Positions 1-15,100 of a stretch of 64,000 bases of DNA are shown one piece after another. The position numbers and the translations under genes are program-made. Each line of letters begins with the position of its first letter. Positions within the stretch are counted from its first letter, which is position 1. The notes below the pieces were generated by a model that was given only the letters and a program-made list of their open reading frames with translations, did no database searches and was not told where the DNA came from. This DNA is from Lycocorax pyrrhopterus obiensis (lineage: Eukaryota > Chordata > Aves > Passeriformes > Paradisaeidae), in NCBI GenBank assembly GCA_014706295.1, contig JACSVZ010000038.1:620001-684000 (forward strand), in the 5' to 3' direction.

Positions 1-179
1 GCCGAGCCACTGCTCTCAGCACCTCCTGCTCTGGAATATCCCGGTGGCTCTAACCCACAACCTGCCCCAAGCCGTAGGATCCCCGCAGCCTCCCCAGCAC
101 GCTGTGCCCAAACCCACCAGTGCTGTGCCACTTCCCTGCCCCTTCCCCAAACCCATGAGAGCTGCCCAAGTACACTCAC

Positions 180-601
180 AGGTCCTCCTCCTCCTCCTCG
201 GAGCCCATCTCCTGCTGGTACCCGCCATCTTCCTCCTCCTCGCCGCGCTCCTCCTCTTCCTCCTCCTCAGAGGCCTGGCTCTCATCCGACAGCCCCGGGC
301 TGGGCGAGTGGCTGAGGCCAGCGGCGGCCGCCCGCATGGCAGCCAGGGCGGCCATCTGTGCCCGCTGGATGTGCGCGCTCTCAGGCTCCGCTCCCTCCTC
401 CGAGGGCGCCGGGGCCGGATCCTGCCCACGGCCCCGTGCTGGGGTGCTGACAGGGGGCTGCCCCGGGGGCTGCGAGGGCTGCGCCGGGGGGGACGTGGAG
501 CGCAGTGGCTGCTGCTGCTCCTGCTGCCGCGCTTCCAGCGCCTGCTGCAGCCGCGCGCGCTGCTGCCGCTGCAGGTTCTCCATCACCGCCTGCAGCTTCA
601 T
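180..601 (-). CDS. ARID3A: ARID3A, first coding exon (partial gene)
   Basis: This is the N-terminal coding exon of an AT-rich interaction domain transcription factor (Bright/DRIL1 family). The start codon is at 601 and the frame runs 140 codons plus two bases to a donor (GTGAGTG on the minus strand) at 173-179, so bases 1-179 are intron and the ARID and REKLES domains lie off the left edge. The exon opens MKLQAVMENLQRQQRAR, then has a Gln- and Pro-rich stretch, a block reading ESAHIQRAQMAALAAMRAAAAG, and a long Glu-rich acidic tail. As I remember human ARID3A, the opening, the Ala block and the acidic tail match it. The neighbour R3HDM4 is also the expected one, although human KISS1R is missing between them. 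A 3' splice site just upstream of the ATG (ccggcag, 602-608) suggests a noncoding first exon further right. ARID3B and ARID3C are less likely on sequence and synteny. Confidence 0.88.
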
Positions 602-3562
602 GGCTCTGCCGGCAGGCGGGGGATCCCCGGGGGGGCGGGGGGCGATGCACCCAGGGGGCAGTGCCCGGGGGGCAGCGCCCGGCAGGCTGCCGCGCTCCAG
701 CGGGGCTGGGGGCCAAAGCTGGGCAGTGCCGGGGGGGGCAGCCCTGGAAGGGGCTGCCGGGGGGGTGGGGGCAGCGCCGTTGGGGTTTCAGGGCAGGATT
801 TGACACTGGGTCAAGAAACAAGGACGCGCCCCTTGACCCCTCTCAGGCTTGGCCCGATGTCTCCTTTGCTTGAGGGCTGCGGCGTGTCGCAGGCTCAGTG
901 CCGCCCGTTGGGATTGGGGTGCTGCTGTTGTCGGGGGGAGTGTCCCAGGCAGGCTCCGAAACTCCTCCTCAGGCTCAGCAGGCAGCAGCTGCAGCACGGC
1001 ACATCACCCCTTCCCTTGCAGACCTGGCACTTTCTGGGGGTGGCAGCCTCAGGGTCCCCTGCTCACGGCTGGCGTCCCTAATCCTCAGCCGGGTCAGTGT
1101 CCGGCAGGCGTCGGCGCAAACCTGTGGGACAAGTAGGGCAGAGGGTCAGCGGAGCTGTGGGCAGGAGCCGGCGAGCAGGAAGGAGTTAAAGACAGCGCAG
1201 GAGCCTCATTAATCTCGAGCTAATGAGATAGGGCGGACGGGCCTGCTGCTGGAGGGGGAAGGGGCCTGCCGGACCCGATAGCCCTGCCCGGCCCTGCAGG
1301 CAGCGGATACCGGTGGACCCGCACCCACAGATAACAGGCCTTGGGGAGAGACGCCCACCGGGTCCCCCACAGGGGACAAGGCACGTCCCCACCAGGGACA
1401 CACCACATGGGGAGGACTGGGCTCATCGTGATGGCACTGGGGCGTGGGCAGCACTGGGGTCTGCGCTGCACAGTGGAGGGGCCCCAAAGCGCCCCGGGGC
1501 AGATCCCAGGGGATGGGAAGGCAGAGTCCTGAAACCCTGGCAAACAGGCTCTGCCAAGCTTCCCCAGAGCCCCCCCCGCTCCCCTTCCCTGGGGGCTGGG
1601 GGCCCTCCGAGGCAACGTGAGGCTGCGAGCAGCTCGCCTCTGCTTTGCCCCACTAGAAAACACCGGAGGGATCAGCACATTACAGCTGGGCCCTGCGGAA
1701 CTCCCACGCCCCAGCACCCTGGTCTGGACCCCCTCTAGCACTGAGCTACCCAAGCCCCGGTGTGGCCAGCAGCCCCTGTGGCCGGCAAGTTCTCAGTTGT
1801 GACCTCTCCTGCACTGAGGGCAGGGAGGGAGCTCACCGCAGCACCGCGGCCGTGCCGTGTACGGGCAAACCCCGTTTCAGCTGCCCGGGGGCCCGTGCAG
1901 CGCACACACGCCCGGACCCTCACGGGGACTGACCCGGGGGCCGGACCCAGGGGCTGCGGGGCCAGGACAGCCGGCAGCCCGCAGGGGCCAGCAGCTACGC
2001 CACGATCCCGCGCATTCTGGAAAGAGGAACCTGCTGCCAGTGTGGGCCGGGGCCGCGGACGATCGGGCGGGAGCCGCTTCCCCCACGCCTCGCCGCGGCG
2101 GCATCCGCTCCCGGCCCGGCCGCGCTCGGCTCACGCTATGGACGGACATGTCGCCACCGCCACGGCACCTCAGCAGCCACCGCCTCCACCGGGGAGCCAG
2201 CACGGGCGCGGCACAAGTGGGCCAGCATTGCCCGTGCCTCAGTTTCCTCTCCTCTACTCTGATCATCTCCGTCTCGCCCGCACGGAGGGGAGGTCGGGGC
2301 AGGGACGCTCCCCGCCCCGGAGCAGCCGCTCACCAGCCGTGGCCGCGCTCCTGCCCCGCACCGCACCTGAACCCCGTCCCCTGCGCCATCCACGAGCGAA
2401 CCGGAGCGAGACCGACCCGGGCACGTGCTCCTCGCTGCCGCTGTGGCTCTGCCTGGCCGCGACTCCCCGAGTGACTCGGTGCCAGCACCAGGTGTGGAGC
2501 TGCCTCCTCGAGCACCGCGGGCCGTGGCCGCGCCGGAGCCACGCTGCCACTTCTCCGCAGGGAAGCCGGAGTGGTGAGGCCACAGCCAGGGCCCCACGGC
2601 ACCCCGGCCCGGCGGCCACGGTGACCTTGAGCCGTGCCCCTTTGTCCCTCCGGCCGCTCAGGGCCACGGGGCCCGGTGCGTCCCCGCCGTGGGGCGGTGA
2701 CGGGGGTCCCGCGAGGGATTCGGGGCGGCGTCACCCGCGTCCCCGGGGCAGGTGCTCGGGAGCGACAGCGGCTAAAAATAGGCAGCGGGGGTGTGACGGA
2801 CGGGCCTTTGTGCCACCGACACCGGGGATGGGCTGGCCGCGGCGGGACACCCCCAGGCGGGCTCCCGGCACTGCCGGGAAGGGCTCCGGGGGTGTCGTGG
2901 AGGCTGAGTGAGGAAGAGGAGAAGGAGGACAGGGGTGCCGTCCCCGGGGACGAACGGAGCTGGGGACGCCGCGGGAGAGACCCCCCCCCCCTGTTTCGGG
3001 GACAGGAGTCCCGTCCCTGAAACTGAGCCCGGCCCCGCTCCCGGCGGCACGTGGCACCGGCGGCCCTCAGAAGGACCGGGCACGGAGGCGGCGGGGCCCG
3101 GATGGGCCCTGGCCCCGCGAACGGGGGGAAACGGGCGCCCCCGACACGGAGAGGCGAGCCTGGATCAGCCCGGCCCGGCCCCTTCGCCGTCCGGACCCCG
3201 GGAGACCGCGGGCCGGGGGGGGCCACAGGGTGGGGCCACGGGGCTCTGTCCGGCCCGGACAGCAGCGCCCGGGGAGAACGGAGAGTCCAGGCCGGGAACG
3301 GCCGCGGGGGAGGAACCCCAGCCCCGCGTGGGGGAGGCGGCCGGTAACCGGCCGCGGGGGGGAGGGGGCGCCGCGCTCCCGCCCAGCACCGGCAGCGGAC
3401 GGCCCAGCCCACCTCAGAGAGGCGGCCGGTCCTGGGCTCTGGTCCCCGGTCCCGGCCCCGGTCCCGCCCAGCCCCCGACTCCCGGTCCCTGCCGCGGCGG
3501 GGGGTCCCGGTCTCGGTGCCGATCCCATCCGCGGGACCGGCGCGGCGGCGCGTCCCCCTTAC
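602..3562 (-). other. Presumed ARID3A 5' intron; no gene seen
   Basis: This is about 3 kb of very GC-rich sequence between the first coding exon of ARID3A and its likely noncoding exon 1. The open frames on both strands are Pro/Arg/Gly/Ala-rich, with no membrane segments or recognisable domain, as expected from GC-biased noncoding DNA. A seven-transmembrane receptor (KISS1R occupies this position in mammals) is not present. The interval being one intron is inferred from a strong donor at 3557-3562 and the acceptor beside the ARID3A start. Confidence 0.5.
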
Positions 3563-3841
3563 CCGGTGCAGGCCGTGCGCCGCGAAGCCGCATAGCAGCC
3601 GCGGCCGCCCGGGGTCGGGCTCGGCGGGGCCGGTGCGCGCGGGGCCCGCGGCGCTGCTCTCCCCGCGGGCGGGCGGGCGGCGGGCGGGCGGTGGGACCCG
3701 GCCCCGCCCCGCACCGCCCCGCCCCGCCCCGCCATTGGCCAGCCGCGCCCGGAGGGCCCCGCCCCTCCCCGCCCCGCGCCGTCATTGGCCCGCCGCTCCC
3801 GGGGCGCCCCGCCCCTCGCCGCCATTGGGCGGCATGCAAAT
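3563..3841 (-). promoter_or_regulatory. ARID3A promoter and probable noncoding exon 1
   Basis: A CpG-dense block carries three inverted CCAAT boxes (ATTGG at 3734, 3784 and 3824), each followed by GC boxes of the form CCCCGCCCC/GGGGCGCCCC. The units look like tandem duplicates about 50 and 40 bp apart. An octamer ATGCAAAT lies at 3834-3841. The CCAAT boxes read on the minus strand, pointing toward ARID3A. A donor (GTAAGG, minus, 3557-3562) at the left edge suggests a noncoding first exon ending at 3563. The start site itself cannot be located from sequence. Confidence 0.55.
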
Positions 3842-3907
3842 GTTGCGCGCGGCGGGGCCGCGGGGCCGGGCGGGGGCGCGGCCGCAGCGCCGCCTCGCGG
3901 GGGGGGC

Positions 3908-4045
3908 GGTTAACGGGGGGTAACGGGGGACTTAGCAGGGGTTAATGGAGGTTAACGGGGCTTTAACGGGGGTTAAGTGGAGGTTCACGAGGATTAACAG
4001 GGGAGGTAACGGGGGACAATGGGGATTCACGCGGCGTTAATGGGG
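3908..4045 (+). repeat. Degenerate TTAACGGGG-type minisatellite
   Basis: About a dozen imperfect units of roughly 10-12 bp built on GGTTAACGGGG, with variants such as GGGTAACGGGG, GGTTAATGGA and GATTAACAGGGG. The run lies between the ARID3A promoter and the R3HDM4 promoter. The motif resembles a telomere-like G-rich repeat but no exact TTAGGG array is present. Confidence 0.8.
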
Positions 4046-4139
4046 TCCGGCAGCCGTCGAGCCCCGGTTCCAGGGGCTCCTCGGAGTACCCCCCCGTGCC
4101 CCACCTCCCGCGACGCCCGGGGCGGAGCTCCCGTGGTCC

Positions 4140-4297
4140 CGCCCCTGTGACGTCACTTCCCGCGGGCGGTGCCGGGCCCGGTGCCGCCGGTGCGGGCCGG
4201 GGGAGGAGGAGGAGGCGGAGGGAGGTCCCGGTCCCGGTTCTGGTCCCCGTCCCGGTCCCGGTCCCGGTCCCGATCCCGATCCCGATCCCAGTCCCAG
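4140..4297 (+). promoter_or_regulatory. R3HDM4 promoter / 5' UTR with CRE
   Basis: A perfect palindromic cAMP response element TGACGTCA at 4148-4155 is followed directly by an ETS-like CTTCCCG. Both lie about 150 bp upstream of the R3HDM4 start codon, in a TATA-less CpG island. The transcription start is inferred to be just downstream. CREB/ATF and ETS pairs are common at housekeeping promoters. Confidence 0.6.
4225..4296 (+). repeat. GTCCCG hexamer repeat in R3HDM4 5' UTR
   Basis: A simple repeat of GTCCCG units grading into ATCCCG and AGTCCC units, ending 8 bp before the R3HDM4 start codon. It is pure enough to be length-variable between individuals. Confidence 0.85.
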
Positions 4298-4303
4298 CGG
4301 GCC

Positions 4304-10314
<6,011 letters not shown>

Positions 10315-10894
10315 TGCCCCGACAGCTGCCCTGCCCCTCCTGTGTCCTCTGCAGCCTCTCCCGTCCCTTCAGCCCTCGGACCCTCGGCCCTTCCCCTGCT
10401 CCAGCAGCTGGTGCCCGGCAGGGCAGAGCCAGGGGCTTGTGGCTGTGGCCCCTCGGGGTGCTGGGACCGGTGCGGGCAGCGCGGCCCTGCCCGACATCGC
10501 TGCGGGTGCGGAGCAGGTGCCTCTCGCCCGCCCCGCTCCCCACGCAGCCCTCCTGGAACTGTTTGTGTGTCTATTTATAACCCAGGTGTTTTTAAAAATA
10601 ATCAGGCGGGGCCAGCCCCACTCTGGCGCTGATGCTCGTGGGGTGATCTCGGTCCAGATTTTTCTGCGGTGAAACAGCTCCTGGCGGCTGCTGAGCAATC
10701 GCTGAGCCGGCGGAAGAGCCTGCGGGCTGCCGCGTTCCAGCACCCGCAGCCCCGCGCCCACGGCGTGTCCAGGGGGGCTTGGCTCCCTCGGGCAGGGCGG
10801 GGTGTGGGGAGCTCCGGGTGCTCTTGCCCCACACCCTGTGCCCTGCCCGCACGACGGGGCTGTTTTTATTGTAATATAGCTTGTGTTTTTTATC

Positions 10895-10941
10895 ACGTGT
10901 GTGTATATTTACGTATGTGTGTGTGTGTGTGTGTGTGCGTG
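10895..10941 (+). repeat. (TG)n microsatellite
   Basis: An interrupted GT/TG dinucleotide repeat in the R3HDM4 3' UTR, with a short TATATTTACGTA interruption near its start. Confidence 0.9.
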
Positions 10942-11209
10942 CTGGAGGGGTGCAGCCTCCCTTGGGGCTCTCTCTGCTTGTCCCACAGCTGCCATGGGGG
11001 CAGATGGGGCACTTTGGGGGTCCCTCTGTGTCCCCCCATGTCCCTGGCATGTGCCAAGGGTTGCTCGCAGGGTGTGCCCTGGGGGTCTTCGCTGGTTGCT
11101 CTGTCCCATCATGACACCGACTGCCATTAACCGTGGGGACCCCCAGACCCAGGGGAGCCCCTCGCGCCTCCTTTGCTGGTGTGACTCGGGTACGGGCACT
11201 TTCAGGAAC

Positions 11210-11215
11210 AATAAA
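11210..11215 (+). terminator. R3HDM4 poly(A) signal
   Basis: Canonical AATAAA, followed within 30 bases by a GT/CT-rich downstream element. It is the only AATAAA hexamer I found between the R3HDM4 stop and U6 on the plus strand. Confidence 0.75.
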
Positions 11216-11351
11216 GACGGTGCTCCCGTGCTCCGGCTCTGTCTCTGCTTGGGGACGGGGATGGTGGGGACGGAGTGGGGGCTTGGTTGGGCGTCGCGGG
11301 GCGGGGAGCCGGTTTGGCACGGGCTGCAAGAGGAGGGCGCGGGGAGGTGCG

Positions 11352-11401
11352 AAAAATATGGAACGCTTCACGAATTTGCGTGTCATCCTTGCGCAGGGGC
11401 C

Positions 11402-11452
<51 letters not shown>

Positions 11453-11458
11453 GAACAC
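11352..11458 (-). ncRNA. RNU6: U6 spliceosomal snRNA
   Basis: A full-length 107-nt U6 gene. It contains the 5' stem-loop beginning GTGTTCGCTTCGGCAGCAC, the conserved ACAGAGA box, the AGC triad region and the terminal T5 run (11352-11356, minus) that stops Pol III. Compared with the human sequence as I remember it, the only difference is C4 to T, which would turn a stem C-G pair into U-G. U6 is the catalytic core RNA of the spliceosome. Unlike dispersed U6 pseudogenes this copy has intact ends and a complete promoter, so it is probably an expressed locus. A U6 gene is also known in the corresponding human 19p13.3 region (from memory), which would make this an ancient position. Confidence 0.97.
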
Positions 11459-11481
11459 GAATTCACGGGTACCTTCAGTGC

Positions 11482-11681
11482 TATTTAAAGGTCCAGAGAA
11501 ATAATATAGTAACGATAGGGTGACTGAAGTGTGGCTCGATAGTGACGGCATAATGAGCCCCCCGAGTTTTTCCCAGTCTTTCGCCCCCTCATTTCCCTTG
11601 GATTTCCCCAAAATGTCCGAAGAACACAAGTTATATTTGCTATCTCTGCCCGGTGGGTTCTGGGTAGTTTGCTATGCAAAT
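11482..11681 (-). promoter_or_regulatory. Type 3 Pol III promoter of U6
   Basis: Reading away from the U6 start at 11458: a TATA box (TTTAAATA, minus, 11482-11489, about -24 to -31); a proximal sequence element (TCACCCTATCGTTACT core, within 11507-11526, about -49 to -68); an SPH/Staf (ZNF143) element (TACCCAGAACCCACCGGG, 11649-11666); and an octamer ATGCAAAT (plus strand, 11674-11681, about -216). Spacing and order match vertebrate U6 promoters. The distal elements sit next to the first exon of MED16 and may serve both genes. Confidence 0.9.
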
Positions 11682-11689
11682 TAGAGCCA

Positions 11690-11820
11690 CAGGATGGCTC
11701 TCTGAGGGCCCCCGCCCGGGGTGTCCGCGGCCGTGCCTGAGCGCGCGGCGCAGGCGCGGGACGGGCAACCCGCGGGGGCGCGGCGGGGTCCTAGGGAGCG
11801 GCGGGAGGAGGCGGGCGCCG
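11690..11820 (+). promoter_or_regulatory. MED16 promoter and noncoding exon 1
   Basis: GC-rich TATA-less sequence ending in a strong donor (GTGAGTGCGG) at 11821. Splicing from here to an acceptor near 12139 (cctccag) joins it to the exon containing the MED16 start. The exact start site is not visible; the left boundary given is approximate. Confidence 0.55.
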
Positions 11821-12186
11821 GTGAGTGCGGCCGGACCGGGACCCCCGGGGACCCTCCTGTGGCAGCCCCGGGACCCTCCTCTGACCTCCCCGCGAGCCCC
11901 GGGAACTCCCAGCACCTCCCCATGTCCACCCCGAGTGCCCCCTCCTACCCTCACTCCCCTCCCACCGTAGGGTCGGTACCCGCGGACCGCTCCCTCCGCC
12001 TCCCCCCGGGGCCTCTCCCGGTGTGGGGCTCTCCCCGCCCGTGTCCCGGGGGCTGTGCGCTCCCCATGGCCTCTGGGGTTGGGGTCCCTGCGGGCCGTGC
12101 GTTCTGTTCCCGGTGTGACCGGCCTTGTGTCGCCTCCAGGCAGGACCGAGCCTGTCCCGTGTCCCCTCCGGGGCCGGGCCGGCGGG

Positions 12187-15100
12187 ATGGACCTGGCGTA
12201 CGTGTGCGAGTGGGAGAAGAAGCCCAAGAGCAACCACTGCCCTTCCATCCCCCTCGTGTGCGCCTGGTCCTGCCGCAACCTCATCGCCTTCACCACCGAC
12301 CTCCGCAATGAGGAGGAGAAAGGTACCGCGTGCCCCTTGGGAAATCTCTCCTGGAAGCTCCAGGTGCATTTGGGAAAGTCCAGGATCCGCTGGGCCGGAG
12401 CTCTGCCCTGCCCCTGACAGCTCTCGGCTGCTGCTCCTCCTTTTCCTTCCATCCCTCAGCCTCTGGCAGTGTCTGACACACGTTTGTTCCCTGGGAATGG
12501 GTTTAATTCCCCTAAACCAGGACCGGCTCCCCTAAACCAGGAGCAGCCCCACATCAGTGTCTGGCCCCTCACTGAGTTCCCAGCACAGTTGTTACCCTAC
12601 TCCAAATCATTTCTATAAAATATGTTATGTTTTCCCTGCGTCAGCTGAGGCTCAGAAACGGTGGCTGGTGACAAGGGACAGGGAGTCACTTCTGTGTTCC
12701 TGCAGATCTCACCCACATGGTCCATATCATCGACACCGAGCACCCCTGGGACGTCTACTCCGTGAACTCGGGCCACACTGAAGTCATCACGTGTTTGGAG
12801 TGGGATCAGTCAGGTGGGCTGGGATCCCTCCTCCTTGTCCCTGTGTCCCACCCATGCTGCGCACGTCCCAAAGCGACGGGGTGCGACTCCTCGGAGGGTT
12901 TTGGCTGTTCCCCCTGTTCTCATGCAGTGTCGTTGTCACAGGCTCCAGGCTGCTCTCGGCAGACGCTGATGGCCACATCAAGTGCTGGAGCATGACGGAT
13001 CACCTGGCCAACAGCTGGGAGAACACAGTGGGCAGCGTGGTGGAGGGGGACCCGGTGGTGGCCCTGTCCTGGCTGCACAACGGCGTCAAGCTGGCACTGC
13101 ACGTGGAAAAGGTTTGTCCTGGCTCCACGGGGGATCTGGGCTGGAATGCTGGCTCAGGTCTTTGCAAAGGACTGAGGATCCTGCCTGTCTTCCGTGCTCT
13201 GGGCTCCCTCGTGGCCTTGGGCAAGTCCATGAGAGGAGTTTTTCCAGTCAAAGAGAAGTCAGATTCCTGGTTCCTGCTGAATTCTGAGGGGGATTGGACC
13301 CTTGTTTCTCTTGGTGTTTTAAATGTGTCTCCCTTAGTCTGGTACCTCAGTTCCAGGCTGGAGCTTGGAGATAGAGCAGTTCTTTCCTTACCAGTGGTAA
13401 TTCAGAGGAAATGCCTTCGGGGTGCTGAGGTTTGATCTGGGGATTTGGACACGGAGATGAGCTCCTTGTTTGGAAACGTGTCTGATTCTGCAGGCTCTGA
13501 GAGCCCAAAGCTGCCAAGCACAAGTTCCCTGCTTGTGTTTTTTTAACTCTTTGGATGTCCCACAGAAATCCTGCCCCTCTCCCACGAGAAGAACTCCGCA
13601 GGCACAAATTTTCAGTGCAAACACCTAGATTCTGTTGACCTTTGTTACAGTCTGGAGCCTCGAACTTCGGCGAGAAGTTTTCCAGGGTGAAATTCTCTCC
13701 GTCGCTGACGCTGTTCGGTGGGAAGCCCATGGAGGGCTGGATCGCCGTGACCATCAGCGGGCTGGTCACCGTGTCCCTCCTCAAGCCCAACGGGCAGGTG
13801 CTGACGGCCACCGAGAGCCTGTGCCGCCTCCGCTGCCGCGTGGCCTTGGCCGACGTCGCCTTCACGGGCGGGGGCAACATCGTGGTGGCCACGTCCGACG
13901 GCAGCAGCACGTCCCCCGTGCAGTTCTACAAGGTCTGCGTGAGCGTGGTGAACGAGAAGTGCAAGATCGACACCGAGATCCTGCCATCCCTCTTCATGCG
14001 CTGCACCACGGACCCCGCGCGCAAGGACAAGTACCCGGCCATCACCCACCTCAAATTCCTGGCTCGGGACATGTCAGAGCAGGTGGGAAGCTGCTCTTTG
14101 CTCCGCCTGGCCTTCCTCAGGGGTGACCAGCATGTCCTGCAATACCCCTGGCATTCCTAGTTGCCCTTCTGGGAAGTGCTGCTGGTGCAGCTGGAATTAG
14201 GGACCTGACCATCACTTCCCACTGATTCCAACCTCTGCTTTTTGCTGGTGGAGCATGACCTGACTGGGAGCAGGACCCTAGCAATGGAGGGTGGGAATGA
14301 CCAGGGATGTGCCCTCCCCATTGTGACTCTCACGTGGGGGGCTCTGTTCCGCAGGTGCTGCTTTGTGCTTCCAACCAAAACAACAGCATCGTGGAGTGCT
14401 GGTCCCTTAGGAAGGAGGGCCTGCCCGTCAACAACATCTTCCAGCAAATCTCTCCCGTGGGTAAGTGTCTGCACTGGGGACTCTTAAGAACAGGAGCTTG
14501 ATCTGAGGTAAAAAGCAGCACAGTTTCTCACATCCATTATCCCATACATGGGATTATTCAGAATCCCATGTTTATTTTCAGGTGTTCTCAGTCCCTTCTG
14601 TCTGTTTGCATCATAGGCAGCAACTTCCTGCTGTTTCCAGGAAGGGCTTTGGTTGTTGCTTTTGCTTCATAAAAGACATTTTTTGTGTTTTGCTGCATAG
14701 CCGCCCTTCCTGCTGCCAGTGGAGCAAAGCCTCCCAAAGGACCAGGATTGAGCAGCAGAGCTGGATTAATCCCCTGCCCCGGCTGCCTGGGCTCCACCTG
14801 ATCTCAGATAGAACAGAATTAATCGGCGCAGTTTGTTTGGTGAAATATAAAGGATTATTGTATATGAAGATCTTAATCACCCGCAGCAGAGCTTTCCGTC
14901 AAGAGAGATTTAGCAAAACATGTTGTTTGTATAATTCAGGGAAAAAACCAGGGAAATACGAGGGAAACGTACTGGAAATATATGGGAAATACACCAGCGT
15001 GTTGGAATGAAGAGTCAGAGCCTGATCTGTGATCCTGCTTGGCTGGGGAGCGTGGGCAGAAATGGGGGGCGGATTTTCTGATCTCTCTGGGACAAAAGTC

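Larger units (their letters stand above)
10315..11230 (+). other. R3HDM4 3' UTR
   Basis: Runs from the stop codon to the polyadenylation signal AATAAA at 11210-11215, with cleavage expected about 15-25 bases later. It contains a TG dinucleotide run. It ends about 120 bp from the 3' end of the convergent U6 gene. Confidence 0.75.

Noticed and set aside
176..1081. Plus-strand frames over ARID3A
   Set aside because: Antisense to the ARID3A exon; the Leu and Arg runs mirror the GAG/GCC codons of the real frame.
1760..2911. Long plus-strand open frame of 383 codons
   Set aside because: Pro/Arg/Gly/Ala-rich without domains, in GC-rich DNA where stops are rare; antisense frames of similar length overlap it.
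10881..11000. Open frames through the TG repeat with repeated Cys-Val
   Set aside because: Produced by the dinucleotide repeat in the R3HDM4 3' UTR.
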